NCBI GenBank assembly: GCA_946553045.1
Contig: CAMNRO010000004.1
Location: 82,768 to 146,767 of the forward strand
Source: an uncultured Porphyromonadaceae bacterium
GTDB taxonomy: Bacteria; Bacteroidota; Bacteroidia; Bacteroidales; Muribaculaceae
Reading direction: 5' to 3'
Length of the DNA: 64,000 bases
A program made the position numbers and the translations under genes. Under the pieces are notes generated by a model, which saw nothing but the letters and a program-made list of their open reading frames with translations, had not been told where the DNA came from and ran no database searches. Shown one piece after another: positions 52,545 through 60,882 of this stretch (position 1 is the stretch's first letter; the number at the start of each line of letters is the position of its first letter).

Positions 52545-52602
52545 TTCTTGCAATAAAAATTGCAAGAACTCTTGACATTCCTCAATTTTGATTGTATCTT
52601 TG
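52545..52602 (+). promoter_or_regulatory. Promoter with upstream inverted-repeat operator
   Basis: The perfect 10-bp arms TTCTTGCAAT and ATTGCAAGAA (52545-52568, AAAA centre) abut a -33 TTG (52572-52574), and a -7 TATCTTTG lies 20 nt downstream (52595-52602). This gives a roughly 20-nt leader to the start at 52630 and suggests that a dedicated dimeric regulator controls the small gene. Confidence 0.72.
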
Positions 52603-52629
52603 CAGTGTATTCTAAAACTACTGCTATAT

Positions 52630-53034
52630 ATGAAAACTGCAACACAAGCCCGCGACGACGAATTCATCGCAATCTGCAAAGAAATCATCAGCCGCAACAT
52701 CGCATCCGGCCGCCACACCTCCCTCGCAATCGTAATCGACGAAGCCATACACCGCCGTCCCAGGTGCCACTACGTAAGCTACGAACGCGCCTCACGCATC
52801 CTGCATTACATCGATACCTGCGGAAGCACAGCGCTACGCTCACGCCTTGCAGCCTTGAAATGGATTGAACTCTACAACCAGGTCAAAGCAAGCATGGAAG
52901 GCCCACGCCGACTCACCTTTGACCAGGCCCTCACCTTCGTCCTCAGCTTCCAACGCCCCTCCCGCTTCTACATCACCCACTCCCGCGCCCTCCGACTCCT
53001 CCGCCCCCACATCTCCACCACCATAAGCTGCTAA
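52630..53034 (+). CDS. Small basic protein of unknown function
   Basis: A 134-residue protein from ATG 52630; the frame is open upstream to 52588, but that lies inside the promoter region. It is basic and mostly helical, without signal or membrane segments: DDEFIAICKEIISRNIASGRHTSLAIVIDEAIHRRPRCHYVSYERASRILHYIDTC, then LTFDQALTFVLSFQRPSRFYITHSRALRLLRPH. The alternation of helices and Arg/His would suit a nucleic-acid-binding or phage-type small protein, but no family was recognised. It has its own well-formed promoter with an adjacent operator. Confidence 0.7.
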   Translation: MKTATQARDDEFIAICKEIISRNIASGRHTSLAIVIDEAIHRRPRCHYVSYERASRILHYIDTCGSTALRSRLAALKWIELYNQVKASMEGPRRLTFDQALTFVLSFQRPSRFYITHSRALRLLRPHISTTISC

Positions 53035-53041
53035 GCCATTT

Positions 53042-53095
53042 CTGAGCTGCCGGGCAGACAGGCTGTTAAGCTGACAAGCCTCTGAGCCGAAAAGC
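53042..53095. repeat. Period-8 GGGCTGAC-type array
   Basis: After the stop of the preceding gene come GAGCTGCC, GGGCAGAC, AGGCTGTT, AAGCTGAC, AAGCCTCT, GAGCCGAA in 8-nt phase. This is the stop-side half of the spacer. Confidence 0.75.
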
Positions 53096-53102
53096 AAAAA
53101 AA

Positions 53103-53206
53103 TTCCTAACTTCCTTCCCTCCCATTTTCCTAACGTCCTAACCCCCTAACCTCCTTCCCTCCTAATCTCCTAACTTCTTAATTTCCTAACCCCCTAACCT
53201 CCTAAA
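53103..53206. repeat. Long period-8 CTCCTAAC array before a start codon
   Basis: Thirteen consecutive in-phase units (TTCCTAAC, TTCCTTCC, CTCCCATT, TTCCTAAC, GTCCTAAC, CCCCTAAC, CTCCTTCC, CTCCTAAT, CTCCTAAC, TTCTTAAT, TTCCTAAC, CCCCTAAC, CTCCTAAA) lead directly to the ATG at 53209. It is the cleanest array in the window and has no promoter-like element. Confidence 0.88.
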
Positions 53207-53208
53207 CC

Positions 53209-53625
53209 ATGGTTCTTTCAATATCAATATCGCGCATTGCCGACAGCATATACGCCCAGGCCGCGCTCGACGCCGCAACACGCAGCATCGAAACACCAGC
53301 CGCGCTAACCCGCGACCACCACTCAGCCATCACAAACCTCATTGTAAAACTCACCGCCGAGACCATATCCACCCTCGGCCCCATCGTAAAAACATCGACA
53401 ATCGACACCCTGCAGCCCGACGACGACATCATCACCATCGAATGCGACGTCAGGCACCACGACGCAACCGTAGCCTGCCTCCGCACAAACATCGAAACCG
53501 CAATAGCCTACGGCGTCCTCGCCCGCGCCACAGCCGGCGCAGACCTCACCCTTGCAAAATGGTATGCCTCCCTCGCCAAAACAGCGGCACTGCCGCTCAA
53601 TCAGCGCATTAGGCGTTCAGCATGA
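53209..53625 (+). CDS. Small protein of unknown function
   Basis: A 138-residue alpha-helical, Thr/Ala-rich protein (ISRIADSIYAQAALDAATRSIETPAAL...AITNLIVKLTAETISTLGPIVKT...CLRTNIETAIAYGVLARATAGADLTLAKWYASLAKTAALPL). There is no signal peptide or membrane helix. It ends in the convergent ATP-grasp gene, overlapping by 17 bp. Its size and helical character recall phage connector or tail-completion proteins, and a capsid/portal operon lies 7 kb away, but this is only a guess. The start is set by the repeat array ending 2 bp before the ATG. Confidence 0.68.
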   Translation: MVLSISISRIADSIYAQAALDAATRSIETPAALTRDHHSAITNLIVKLTAETISTLGPIVKTSTIDTLQPDDDIITIECDVRHHDATVACLRTNIETAIAYGVLARATAGADLTLAKWYASLAKTAALPLNQRIRRSA

Positions 53626-54721
53626 CAACAAAATTGAAATCGCCGCCGGCGGGGGTCAGATTAAGGCTCCCGCCGCGCATACGCCCCCCGCGCACATCGG
53701 CCGTATCAGCGCTCCGCTCATTCGTAACCGCGAAGCGGCCCCGTGCACCTTGGTGCACATACCGTTCATAAAACCGCGCGCAGAGATGCCCCATGGTCAT
53801 GCGGAGATTTATCTCCACCACAGGCACAAGCGCACCCTCGGCCGTCACCATCATATCGACCCCTAACGGCCCCTCATAATCAGCTCCGATAAGCTTCTCA
53901 AGCAAACGGGGAAGCGCACCGGCGACGGCCTCAAAAGCCGCCTCGCCGGTCTTGCCGCATACAATGGAGCGAAGCTCTTCTTCCGGCGCAAGCACATTGC
54001 CCGTATAGACGCCCAGACCGGCCGTCTCGAACACCGACAGCCCCGCCGCCTCGCAGCGCCCCCCGCTCATGCGGAAAAGCATGGCGAAATCGAGCGCCTT
54101 GTCATAATGCCGCTCCGCCATCACCGAGCCCTGACGCCGTATCATGCCCGCGACCATCTGCCTCTGAGACTCAAAATTAGCCCTGCCCACAGCAACCATG
54201 CCACGGCCCGACGACGACCACGGCTGCTTCACTATGGCCTGCGGCACCCGCTCCAGAAACGCTCCCAGTTCATCGGCCTCGCGTATCTCCACGGCAGCCT
54301 CTCCTATGCCCGTTGCCTCGCGCAGACGGCGGGCTAGCTCAGCCGCCGTACGCCGGTGCGACAGCTCGCGCAGACGGTCGAGCACACCGTCGCCGGGCAG
54401 ACGGCTTCCGTCAAAGCCAAGACGTCTGAACACAGTCCGCGACGCGCGCGACCAGCCCCACGGCGCCGCCCGGTAAGCCTCCGGCCGGTAGTCGAACACA
54501 TCTATATCCATGCCGAAACGCCCCTTGATACCGTCGAGCCACGCCGCGTTTATGCCCGTAGCCACAAAACGGTCGCCCGGTTCGCCATACCACAGCGGCA
54601 GAGCCTCGCCCGCACGACGCAGCCGCACAGCCGCCGGAGGCGCCGTGTAGCTGTCGATATTGCGCGCCAGCGCAAGGTCATTTTCAGGAAAAAAAAGATG
54701 AAGCGACGGCTCAGCAGTCAT
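53609..54721 (-). CDS. ATP-grasp-like protein
   Basis: A 370-residue soluble protein. A ligase-like nucleotide loop is seen in QAIVKQPWSSSGRGMVAV (about 160-177), and an ExN metal site at VVEINLRMTMGHLCARFYERYV (about 313-330), with GPLGVDMMVTAEG before it; these order as in ATP-grasp enzymes that join a carboxylate to an amine or thiol. The N-terminal part (LHLFFPENDLALARNI) is specific to an uncharacterized Bacteroidales group. It overlaps truA by 11 bp. The substrate is unknown. Confidence 0.78.
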   Translation of the reverse strand: MTAEPSLHLFFPENDLALARNIDSYTAPPAAVRLRRAGEALPLWYGEPGDRFVATGINAAWLDGIKGRFGMDIDVFDYRPEAYRAAPWGWSRASRTVFRRLGFDGSRLPGDGVLDRLRELSHRRTAAELARRLREATGIGEAAVEIREADELGAFLERVPQAIVKQPWSSSGRGMVAVGRANFESQRQMVAGMIRRQGSVMAERHYDKALDFAMLFRMSGGRCEAAGLSVFETAGLGVYTGNVLAPEEELRSIVCGKTGEAAFEAVAGALPRLLEKLIGADYEGPLGVDMMVTAEGALVPVVEINLRMTMGHLCARFYERYVHQGARGRFAVTNERSADTADVRGGRMRGGSLNLTPAGGDFNFVVMLNA

Positions 54722-55457
54722 AAGGATACTCTATATTCCAGAGGAAAAGAGGCCCGGCAGGCATCGAAGTGCCCGCCGCGCAGCGGTCCTTGCGCTCAAG
54801 CACATCGAGAATACCCTCGGGCGCCATCTTGTGACGCCCTACATCGACGAGCGTGCCCACCACCGCCCGCACCATATTGCGCAGAAAGCGGTCGGCGGCA
54901 ATCTCGAAATAATAGCGGCCCTCGCCCATGTCGGTCCATGCGGCACGACGAAGGTCGCAGATATTGGTCTTCACGTCGGTATGCAGCTTCGAGAACGAAG
55001 TGAAATCGCGCCGCCCGATGATGAGCCCCGCAGCCTCGTTCATAGCCTCGAAATCGAGCGTCGGAGGCGCCTGCCACGACAGATCGCCCGTAAACGGATT
55101 CTTCACCGTGTGCACGAAGTAGCGGTACGAGCGCTCCGTGGCGTCGAAACGCGCGTGCGCGTCGGCAGCCACAGGCGCAAAAGAGTAGATGGCTATGTCG
55201 CGTCCGCAGATACTGTTGAGCGAGCGCAGAAACACACCCTCGCGGGGGTCGAAGCCATCGGGCAAATCCACATGCGCAACCATCAGACGCGCGTTCACGC
55301 CCGCATCGGTGCGCCCGGCGCCGGTCACCGCAGTCGGCTGTCGCAGAAGCGTCGACAGAGCGCCCTCTATGGTGCCCTGCACGCTCACGTCGCCCGGCTG
55401 GACCTGCCACCCGTGGTAGGCCGCCCCGCGGTACGACAGACGCATGAACCACCTCAT
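54711..55457 (-). CDS. truA: tRNA pseudouridine-38/39/40 synthase
   Basis: A 248-residue enzyme with the TruA motif GAGRTDAGVNA (catalytic Asp51), N-terminal RLSYRGAAYHGWQVQPGDVSVQGTIEGAL, and RSYRYFVHTVKNPF and FLRNMVRAVVGTLVDVG farther on. It isomerizes uridines in the anticodon stem of tRNAs. The gene starts at the last base of the speA stop codon; a second in-frame ATG at 55445 is possible. Confidence 0.96.
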   Translation of the reverse strand: MRWFMRLSYRGAAYHGWQVQPGDVSVQGTIEGALSTLLRQPTAVTGAGRTDAGVNARLMVAHVDLPDGFDPREGVFLRSLNSICGRDIAIYSFAPVAADAHARFDATERSYRYFVHTVKNPFTGDLSWQAPPTLDFEAMNEAAGLIIGRRDFTSFSKLHTDVKTNICDLRRAAWTDMGEGRYYFEIAADRFLRNMVRAVVGTLVDVGRHKMAPEGILDVLERKDRCAAGTSMPAGPLFLWNIEYPYDC

Positions 55458-57352
55458 TATTTCTCCAGATATGTGTAGCCGAACAGACCCGAACGGTAGG
55501 TGCTGATGAAATCGCGGCCCTCCTCGGGCGTGATGGTTCCGGCCTTCATCGACGCCGTAACCCAGGCCTCGAGATTGCGCACGAGTTTCTTGGGATTATA
55601 CTGCACATAGTCGAGCACCTCGTCGACGGTCTCGCCCTCGATTATCTGCTCTATCTCGTAGCGGTCCTTGTAGACGCTCACATGCGCCACATTGGTGTCG
55701 CCGAAGAGATTGTGCATATCGCCGAGAATCTCCTGATAGGCACCCACCAGGAACACGGCCAGATAGTATGGCTCGCCCGGTCTGAGAGGGTGCACCGGCA
55801 GCGCCGTCGATGTGCCCTGCGCCGATATGAAATTGGCAATCTTGCCGTCCGAGTCGCAGGTCATGTCCTGGATAGTGCAGGTGCGTGTCGGCTTCTCGTC
55901 GAGACGCGCAATAGGCACTATCGGGAAAAGCTGGTCGATGGCCCAGCTGTCGGGCAGCGACTGGAACAGCGAGAAATTGCAGAAATACTTGTCGGGGGTC
56001 ATCTTGGCGATTTTGCGCAGATCCTCGGGCACATGCTTCATGCTGCCGGCAATCTCGCCAACCTCGCGCGCTATGCTCCAGAATAGTTTCTCTATCTGGG
56101 CGCGGGTCTTGAGGTCGAGCATGCCGAGGCTGAAGAGGTCGAGAGCCTCCTCGCGAATCTGGAGTGCGTCGTGCCAGCTCTCGAAAAGGCGCTGGCTGTC
56201 AAGACGGTCCCATATCTCATATAGCTCGCGCGCAAGCTCGTGCGCCTCGGGGTCTATCTCCTGCGAGTCCTTCCACAGAGGCAGCTGCGTCGTCTCCAGC
56301 ACCTCGAAGATAAGCACAGAGTGGTGCGCCGTAAGCGAGCGCCCGCTCTCGGTGATGATATTGGGCTGACGGAGACCGTTTTTGGTACAAACATCGACCA
56401 CGGCGCTCACGGCGTCGTTGGCATACTCCTGAATGGAGTAGTTCATCGAGCTCTCGCTCGACGAACTGCGCGTGCCGTCGTAGTCTACGCCCAGACCGCC
56501 GCCTATGTCGATGAACTCGACGCCAAAACCGAGCTTCGACAGCTGCACATAGAACTGTGTGGCTTCGCGAAGTGCGTTTTTCACCACGCGTATCTTGTTG
56601 ATTTGGCTTCCGATATGGAAATGTATCAGTTTGAGACAGTCCTTGAGGTCGCGGCGCTCGAGAATGTCGATGGCTTCGAGCAGTTCCGACGAATTGAGGC
56701 CGAATTTGCTCTGGTCGCCCCCGCTCTCGCTCCACTTGCCCGAGCCCGTGCTCGACAGCTTGATACGGATGCCGATATTGGGCCGCACCTTAAGGCGCTT
56801 CGATATATCGGCAATCATGCGGAGCTCGTTGAGCTTCTCTACAACCAGATAAATGCGCCGGCCCATCTTCTGAGCCAGAAGGGCAAGCTCGATATACGAC
56901 TCGTCCTTATAGCCGTTGCAGATTATCAGGGCGTTTTCAGCGATATTGGTGGCAAGCACGGCGTGCAGCTCCGGCTTCGAACCGGCCTCCAGACCGATAT
57001 TGAATTTCTTGCCGTAGCTCACAATCTCCTCTACCACCTGGCGCATCTGATTCACCTTGATAGGATATATCATATAGTTCTTGGCCTCGTAGCTGTATTG
57101 CTCGGCCGCATTGCGGAAGCAGTTGGAAATCTTCTCGATACGATTGTCGAGAATATCGGGAAAACGCAGCAGCACGGGCGCGCTGATATCGCGCACCTGA
57201 AGCTCGTCGATAACTTCCTTGAGGTCTACCGATGCATAGCCGGCACGCGGTGTCACCACCATATGCCCGCGCTCATTGACCGAAAAATAGTTGCGTCCCC
57301 ACCCGGGGATATTATACAGCTCCTCGCTGTCTTCTATGCGCCACTTTCTCAT
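55457..57352 (-). CDS. speA: Biosynthetic arginine decarboxylase
   Basis: A 631-residue fold-type III PLP enzyme. The open frame extends to 57442, but that passes through the terminator of the neighbouring gene and the promoter; ATG 57352 gives the family N-terminus MRKWRIEDSEELYNIPGWGRNYF. PLP-lysine is Lys99 in MIYPIKVNQ; EAGSKPEL, IDIGGGLGVDYDGT and ITESGRSLTAHHSVLIFEV are further motifs. It converts arginine to agmatine, the first step to putrescine and spermidine. It is followed by truA with a 1-bp overlap. Confidence 0.96.
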   Translation of the reverse strand: MRKWRIEDSEELYNIPGWGRNYFSVNERGHMVVTPRAGYASVDLKEVIDELQVRDISAPVLLRFPDILDNRIEKISNCFRNAAEQYSYEAKNYMIYPIKVNQMRQVVEEIVSYGKKFNIGLEAGSKPELHAVLATNIAENALIICNGYKDESYIELALLAQKMGRRIYLVVEKLNELRMIADISKRLKVRPNIGIRIKLSSTGSGKWSESGGDQSKFGLNSSELLEAIDILERRDLKDCLKLIHFHIGSQINKIRVVKNALREATQFYVQLSKLGFGVEFIDIGGGLGVDYDGTRSSSSESSMNYSIQEYANDAVSAVVDVCTKNGLRQPNIITESGRSLTAHHSVLIFEVLETTQLPLWKDSQEIDPEAHELARELYEIWDRLDSQRLFESWHDALQIREEALDLFSLGMLDLKTRAQIEKLFWSIAREVGEIAGSMKHVPEDLRKIAKMTPDKYFCNFSLFQSLPDSWAIDQLFPIVPIARLDEKPTRTCTIQDMTCDSDGKIANFISAQGTSTALPVHPLRPGEPYYLAVFLVGAYQEILGDMHNLFGDTNVAHVSVYKDRYEIEQIIEGETVDEVLDYVQYNPKKLVRNLEAWVTASMKAGTITPEEGRDFISTYRSGLFGYTYLEK

Positions 57353-57393
57353 GTGCCGTATATAAATATATGTTTTTGCGTTAAACGTAAGCG

Positions 57394-57401
57394 CAAATAT
57401 A
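57394..57401 (-). promoter_or_regulatory. Probable -7 box of speA promoter
   Basis: On the minus strand TATATTTG matches TAnnTTTG 41 nt before the speA start and just downstream of the preceding terminator. Confidence 0.6.
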
Positions 57402-57414
57402 CAACTTTTTTCCC

Positions 57415-57459
57415 AATAAAAACAGTCAGGCCGGCCGGGCAATTCCCGGTCGGCCTGAC
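57415..57459 (-). terminator. Intrinsic terminator after FN3-like secreted protein gene
   Basis: On the minus strand GTCAGGCCG-A-CCGGG pairs with CCCGG-C-CGGCCTGAC around a short AATTG loop and is followed by TGTTTTTATT. Confidence 0.9.
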
Positions 57460-57479
57460 TTATCGGATTTTATCGGTTT

Positions 57480-60400
57480 TTATCTGATTACTACCTTGCG
57501 GACGTCGGCGCCCTTGCGGACAATGTAGACACCCGGAGCGGCTGTGTCGCTCACGCGGATACCCTGCAGATTGTAGACCTCGGCCTCGCCTTCGCTCACC
57601 GATACGCCCTCGATTCCCGAGGTAGACTCGCGCACGGCGATATCGTCCATATACAGCGCGTTATACCACTTGTTGAAACGGCCCGTGAAGCCCAGACGCA
57701 CAAAGCGGCCGCGGCAGGACGAAAGCGGAGCTCTCAGTTCAACCCATTCGGTCGACGGCTCTACGGTCGCAACGGTCTGCCATTCGCCATACTCGGTCTG
57801 TGCCTGAAGCTCGAACTCGACATCTTCGCTCAGCATCTTCACCCACATCGACAGCTCCGGGTTCACACTCAGCGAAAGGTCGAGGGCGGGCGAAATCCAG
57901 CGTCCGACAGCGTCGTTCTCATACGAATAAATCTTAAGTCCGCCGCCATCGCCGCCGTGGTCGGAATCGGCATTGAAGCTGAACTCAAGGTTATACGACT
58001 TATCGACCTTCACCGCGTCCTTACTCCATATCTGAGTCCGGGCAGAGGCTCCGGCAAAGCTTTCGGCGAAAGGCAGCACATAGGGTGCTCCGGCGACAAG
58101 CGCGTTCGATTCCACAGCCGGAACTTTAGCCGAGGCCTCGTCGTCGTACTTGACTGCGAGAGTATATTTCACCTCGGCCTGGTCGCCGATTTTATCTATC
58201 GTAGCTTCGGCCGAAGTGCCTCTGAGGCCTTCAGTCACGCTCTTGTCGGGATTGGTGACGGCATATACAAGGTGCTCCACATCTACATAGCCGCCGTTGG
58301 CGCCCGTTGCCGAGGGTGCGTCCCAGGTCAGAGCCACAGTGCCGTCGAAATTGTCGGTGGCGGTGAAGCCGGTCGGAGCCAGAGGCACATCGCGGCCCAC
58401 ATAGACCGACACCTCGGCCAGCTCGCCGGCACCGTCGGCATTGACCGCGCGCACGGCGTAGACATACATTCCGGCAACGGCTACGGTCTTGTCTTCATAG
58501 CTGTATTCAGTCTTGCCCGCCTCGGCATCTACGGTCGCCACAAGGGTGCCGTCGCGCAAAATCTCGAAAGCGGTCACAGGCTTCTCGAGCTCGGCGCCGC
58601 CCGCAGTCTGAGTCGGCGCCGTGATTGTCAGCACCGCGCCCAGCGCGCCCTCGGCAGCCGCTGTGGCCTCGACAGCAGGCGCGGCGGGAACAGCCGTCGA
58701 CTTACCGGCCGACAGAAGTATGTTCTTGATAGCGAATGTGCCCTGACGCGACGCACTCTTGATATGAATGCCGATCTTGTAAGTTCCCGTAGCCTTAGGT
58801 TTGATAACGAGGCTCACCTCCTTCATAGCGGCGGCCTTGGTATTTGTCACCTCTATGCCGGAGGCAATGGTCTCGCTCATGCCGTCTTCGCCCATGGCTA
58901 CGTCGAGAATATTGACATAGCTTACAAGCGTCGCATAGCAGTTGAATTTCAGTTCATAGCTCAATCCCTCTTCGAGACGGGCCGGAGGCAGTATCAGCCA
59001 GTCGTCGTGAGTGCCCGAGGTAGCCTGACGGATCTGCATCACCTTGGAGTAGGCGTAGTAGGCCCATGTGGTGCCGTCGCCGTTGGCATCGCTTATCGTA
59101 AACAGCCCGAGCGACGAATCATCGTCGAAATCCTCCTCGAAAGGAAGAGCCACAGAGCTACCGGTGACGATGGCATTCGATTTCACCGCCTGAGCGCTTC
59201 TGTCGCCGTTTACAGCCGTGATTTCGTAGTATGTAGACTGCAGAGCGCCCTCGGGAGCGGCCTCCTCGAAGCGGTTCTCCGCCAGATTCTCATGAAGCAC
59301 CACGCCACCGGGATAGCGCACCACGCGATAGACCGCATGGCCGCCTTCGAGATAGTCGCCCTTGGCAAGAGCGGTCACATGCTCCCATGTCACCACATGA
59401 CGGCCGTCCTCAACCGCAAAGAGCACCTTGCCGACAGCCTCCGGGAGGCCATAGCCGATATAAGCCGAGGTCTGCGCCACCACACTGCTTCCGCTCGCAT
59501 TGGCCGCAACGACATCAAACGTATATTCGCCGCTGCCGTCGACAGTCACATCGGCTGCGACAGCGCTGCCGGCCGCGCCCTTGCCCGAGGCAAGCACCTT
59601 GTCACCGAGCGACACCGACCACTCCACATCGCCGTCAAGAGCGACGCCCGAATAGCTCTTCGAGGGCAGAGTGAAATTCACCTTGCCCGAAAGCGACGGA
59701 GCCGTAAAATCGGTAGTGACCGCCCCGACGACGCCCGGAGCGTCATCATTGCCGGCCTCGGCAATCCAGGCGGCGACAACCTCGTCGCCGTTGGGCATGT
59801 CGCCTATCAGTTCGGCATGAGCCGTGGCAAGGTCAACGGCATAGAGACGCGAATAGGCATCATTGGCGCCTCCGCCGGGCACCGGCTCATTGGCAAACCA
59901 GTAGAGCCGCCCGTCGTAAGGACTTATGACACCGCTCTGGTCAAACTTGGGCCGCACTCCGGTATCGCCCACAAGATTGAGCGCGCCAGTTGCCGTATCG
60001 ATGCTCACCAGGCGGCCGCCGTCGTCCGATGAATCCGACGACGACGATGTCACACCATAGAGATTTCCGTCTTTATCGAACGACATCACCGCAAGCGAAG
60101 CCTGCATCGTGCCGACCGCCGTTTTGGTGTTCTCTGTCACATTCCATATTTTCAAAGTCGGAGTCAGAGTCTTGTCTGCCTCGTTATACTCGAAACCCGA
60201 GCAATACACCTTGCCGTCCTTTGGATTGAGAGCCGCCGAAGTCGCATAGTGCGAATAAGCCACCGACGTATCATAGCTTATATTCGAACTCTTGGTCGCC
60301 GAGCCGGTAGCAACGTCTACAACCGTATAGAATGCCGTATTTACATATCCATACTGAATCTCAAGATGGTATGTATATAGTTTTCCGTCTACAACCACGG

Positions 60401-60632
60401 CATCACCCGCAAGATAATTGCGCGGCGACAGTGTAAGCACGCGGCGCGTCACAGGAGCCGTAGCCGTATATTCATAGAAACCGAGCACGTCCTCGCTTCT
60501 ATCGTTGTCGTACATAAGCATGCCGTTGATTCTCAGATTTTCAAGCGAAGGAGCTTTCATCTGGGCCGGCGCCGGCGCGGCCGACAACAGAACCATGCCA
60601 CAAAATAGCGGTTTTAGTATATTTTTTAGCAT
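57480..60632 (-). CDS. Large secreted fibronectin-III/choice-of-anchor protein with C-terminal sorting tail
   Basis: A 1050-residue protein. The frame is open to 60704, but ATG 60632 starts the signal peptide (MLKNILKPLFCGMVLLSAAPAPAQ). An N-terminal seven-bladed-propeller-like part (about 25-280; KVYCSGFEYNEADKTL, DKDGNLYGVTSSSSDSSDDG, DGRLYWFANEP) precedes Ig/FN3-like domains and two jelly-roll modules of the choice-of-anchor type (LPFEEDFDDDSSLGLFTISDANGDGTTWAYY and LPFAESFAGASARTQIWSK...MDDIAVRE). The last about 30 residues, VYNLQGIRVSDTAAPGVYIVRKGADVRKVVIR, look like a type A T9SS sorting signal. It is probably a surface adhesin or glycan-binding protein. Confidence 0.86.
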   Translation of the reverse strand: MLKNILKPLFCGMVLLSAAPAPAQMKAPSLENLRINGMLMYDNDRSEDVLGFYEYTATAPVTRRVLTLSPRNYLAGDAVVVDGKLYTYHLEIQYGYVNTAFYTVVDVATGSATKSSNISYDTSVAYSHYATSAALNPKDGKVYCSGFEYNEADKTLTPTLKIWNVTENTKTAVGTMQASLAVMSFDKDGNLYGVTSSSSDSSDDGGRLVSIDTATGALNLVGDTGVRPKFDQSGVISPYDGRLYWFANEPVPGGGANDAYSRLYAVDLATAHAELIGDMPNGDEVVAAWIAEAGNDDAPGVVGAVTTDFTAPSLSGKVNFTLPSKSYSGVALDGDVEWSVSLGDKVLASGKGAAGSAVAADVTVDGSGEYTFDVVAANASGSSVVAQTSAYIGYGLPEAVGKVLFAVEDGRHVVTWEHVTALAKGDYLEGGHAVYRVVRYPGGVVLHENLAENRFEEAAPEGALQSTYYEITAVNGDRSAQAVKSNAIVTGSSVALPFEEDFDDDSSLGLFTISDANGDGTTWAYYAYSKVMQIRQATSGTHDDWLILPPARLEEGLSYELKFNCYATLVSYVNILDVAMGEDGMSETIASGIEVTNTKAAAMKEVSLVIKPKATGTYKIGIHIKSASRQGTFAIKNILLSAGKSTAVPAAPAVEATAAAEGALGAVLTITAPTQTAGGAELEKPVTAFEILRDGTLVATVDAEAGKTEYSYEDKTVAVAGMYVYAVRAVNADGAGELAEVSVYVGRDVPLAPTGFTATDNFDGTVALTWDAPSATGANGGYVDVEHLVYAVTNPDKSVTEGLRGTSAEATIDKIGDQAEVKYTLAVKYDDEASAKVPAVESNALVAGAPYVLPFAESFAGASARTQIWSKDAVKVDKSYNLEFSFNADSDHGGDGGGLKIYSYENDAVGRWISPALDLSLSVNPELSMWVKMLSEDVEFELQAQTEYGEWQTVATVEPSTEWVELRAPLSSCRGRFVRLGFTGRFNKWYNALYMDDIAVRESTSGIEGVSVSEGEAEVYNLQGIRVSDTAAPGVYIVRKGADVRKVVIR

Positions 60633-60693
60633 TAAGTAAATATAATTGGTTTTAAGCATTGCAAATATCCGCAAAAATCCCCACTTAACCAAA

Positions 60694-60882
60694 TCAACAC
60701 CCATCAGCCGTCCATCAGCCTGTCAGCCCATCAGCCCAACTGCCCAACAGCCGCGTAGCGGCAAAACTGCTGCGTAGCAGCTCCTTGCCGCTACGCGGCT
60801 ACAGCCCAAAACCGCCCGTCAGCCTAACCGCCCGTCAGCCTGTCAGCTCAACAGCCCAGCCGCCCGTCAGCCCGTCAGCTCA
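60694..60882. repeat. Period-8 GGGCTGAC array split by a large palindrome
   Basis: On the minus strand the portal stop TGA starts an array of GGGCTGAC, GGGCGGCT, GGGCTGTT, GAGCTGAC, AGGCTGAC, GGGCGGTT type units in 8-nt phase. It is interrupted at 60749-60800 by a palindrome and resumes in the same orientation. Before the gene at 60632 the array gives way to AT-rich promoter-like sequence. Confidence 0.8.
60749..60800. repeat. Palindrome with perfect 16-bp arms
   Basis: AGCCGCGTAGCGGCAA (60749-60764) and TTGCCGCTACGCGGCT (60785-60800) are exact reverse complements. The 20-nt centre holds a smaller stem, CTGCT-GCGT-AGCAG. Each arm is itself a small palindrome (GCCGC-GTA-GCGGC), so three adjacent hairpins or one cruciform can form. 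Confidence 0.85.

Noticed and set aside
53103..53206. CRISPR array or microsatellite
   Set aside because: There are no spacers of 25-40 nt, no 25-40 nt conserved repeat and no cas genes. Unit length is 8 nt with base drift, unlike a recent microsatellite.
57353..57442. N-terminal extension of speA
   Set aside because: It runs through the promoter -7 box and into the terminator of the upstream gene; the family start MRKWRIED is at 57352.
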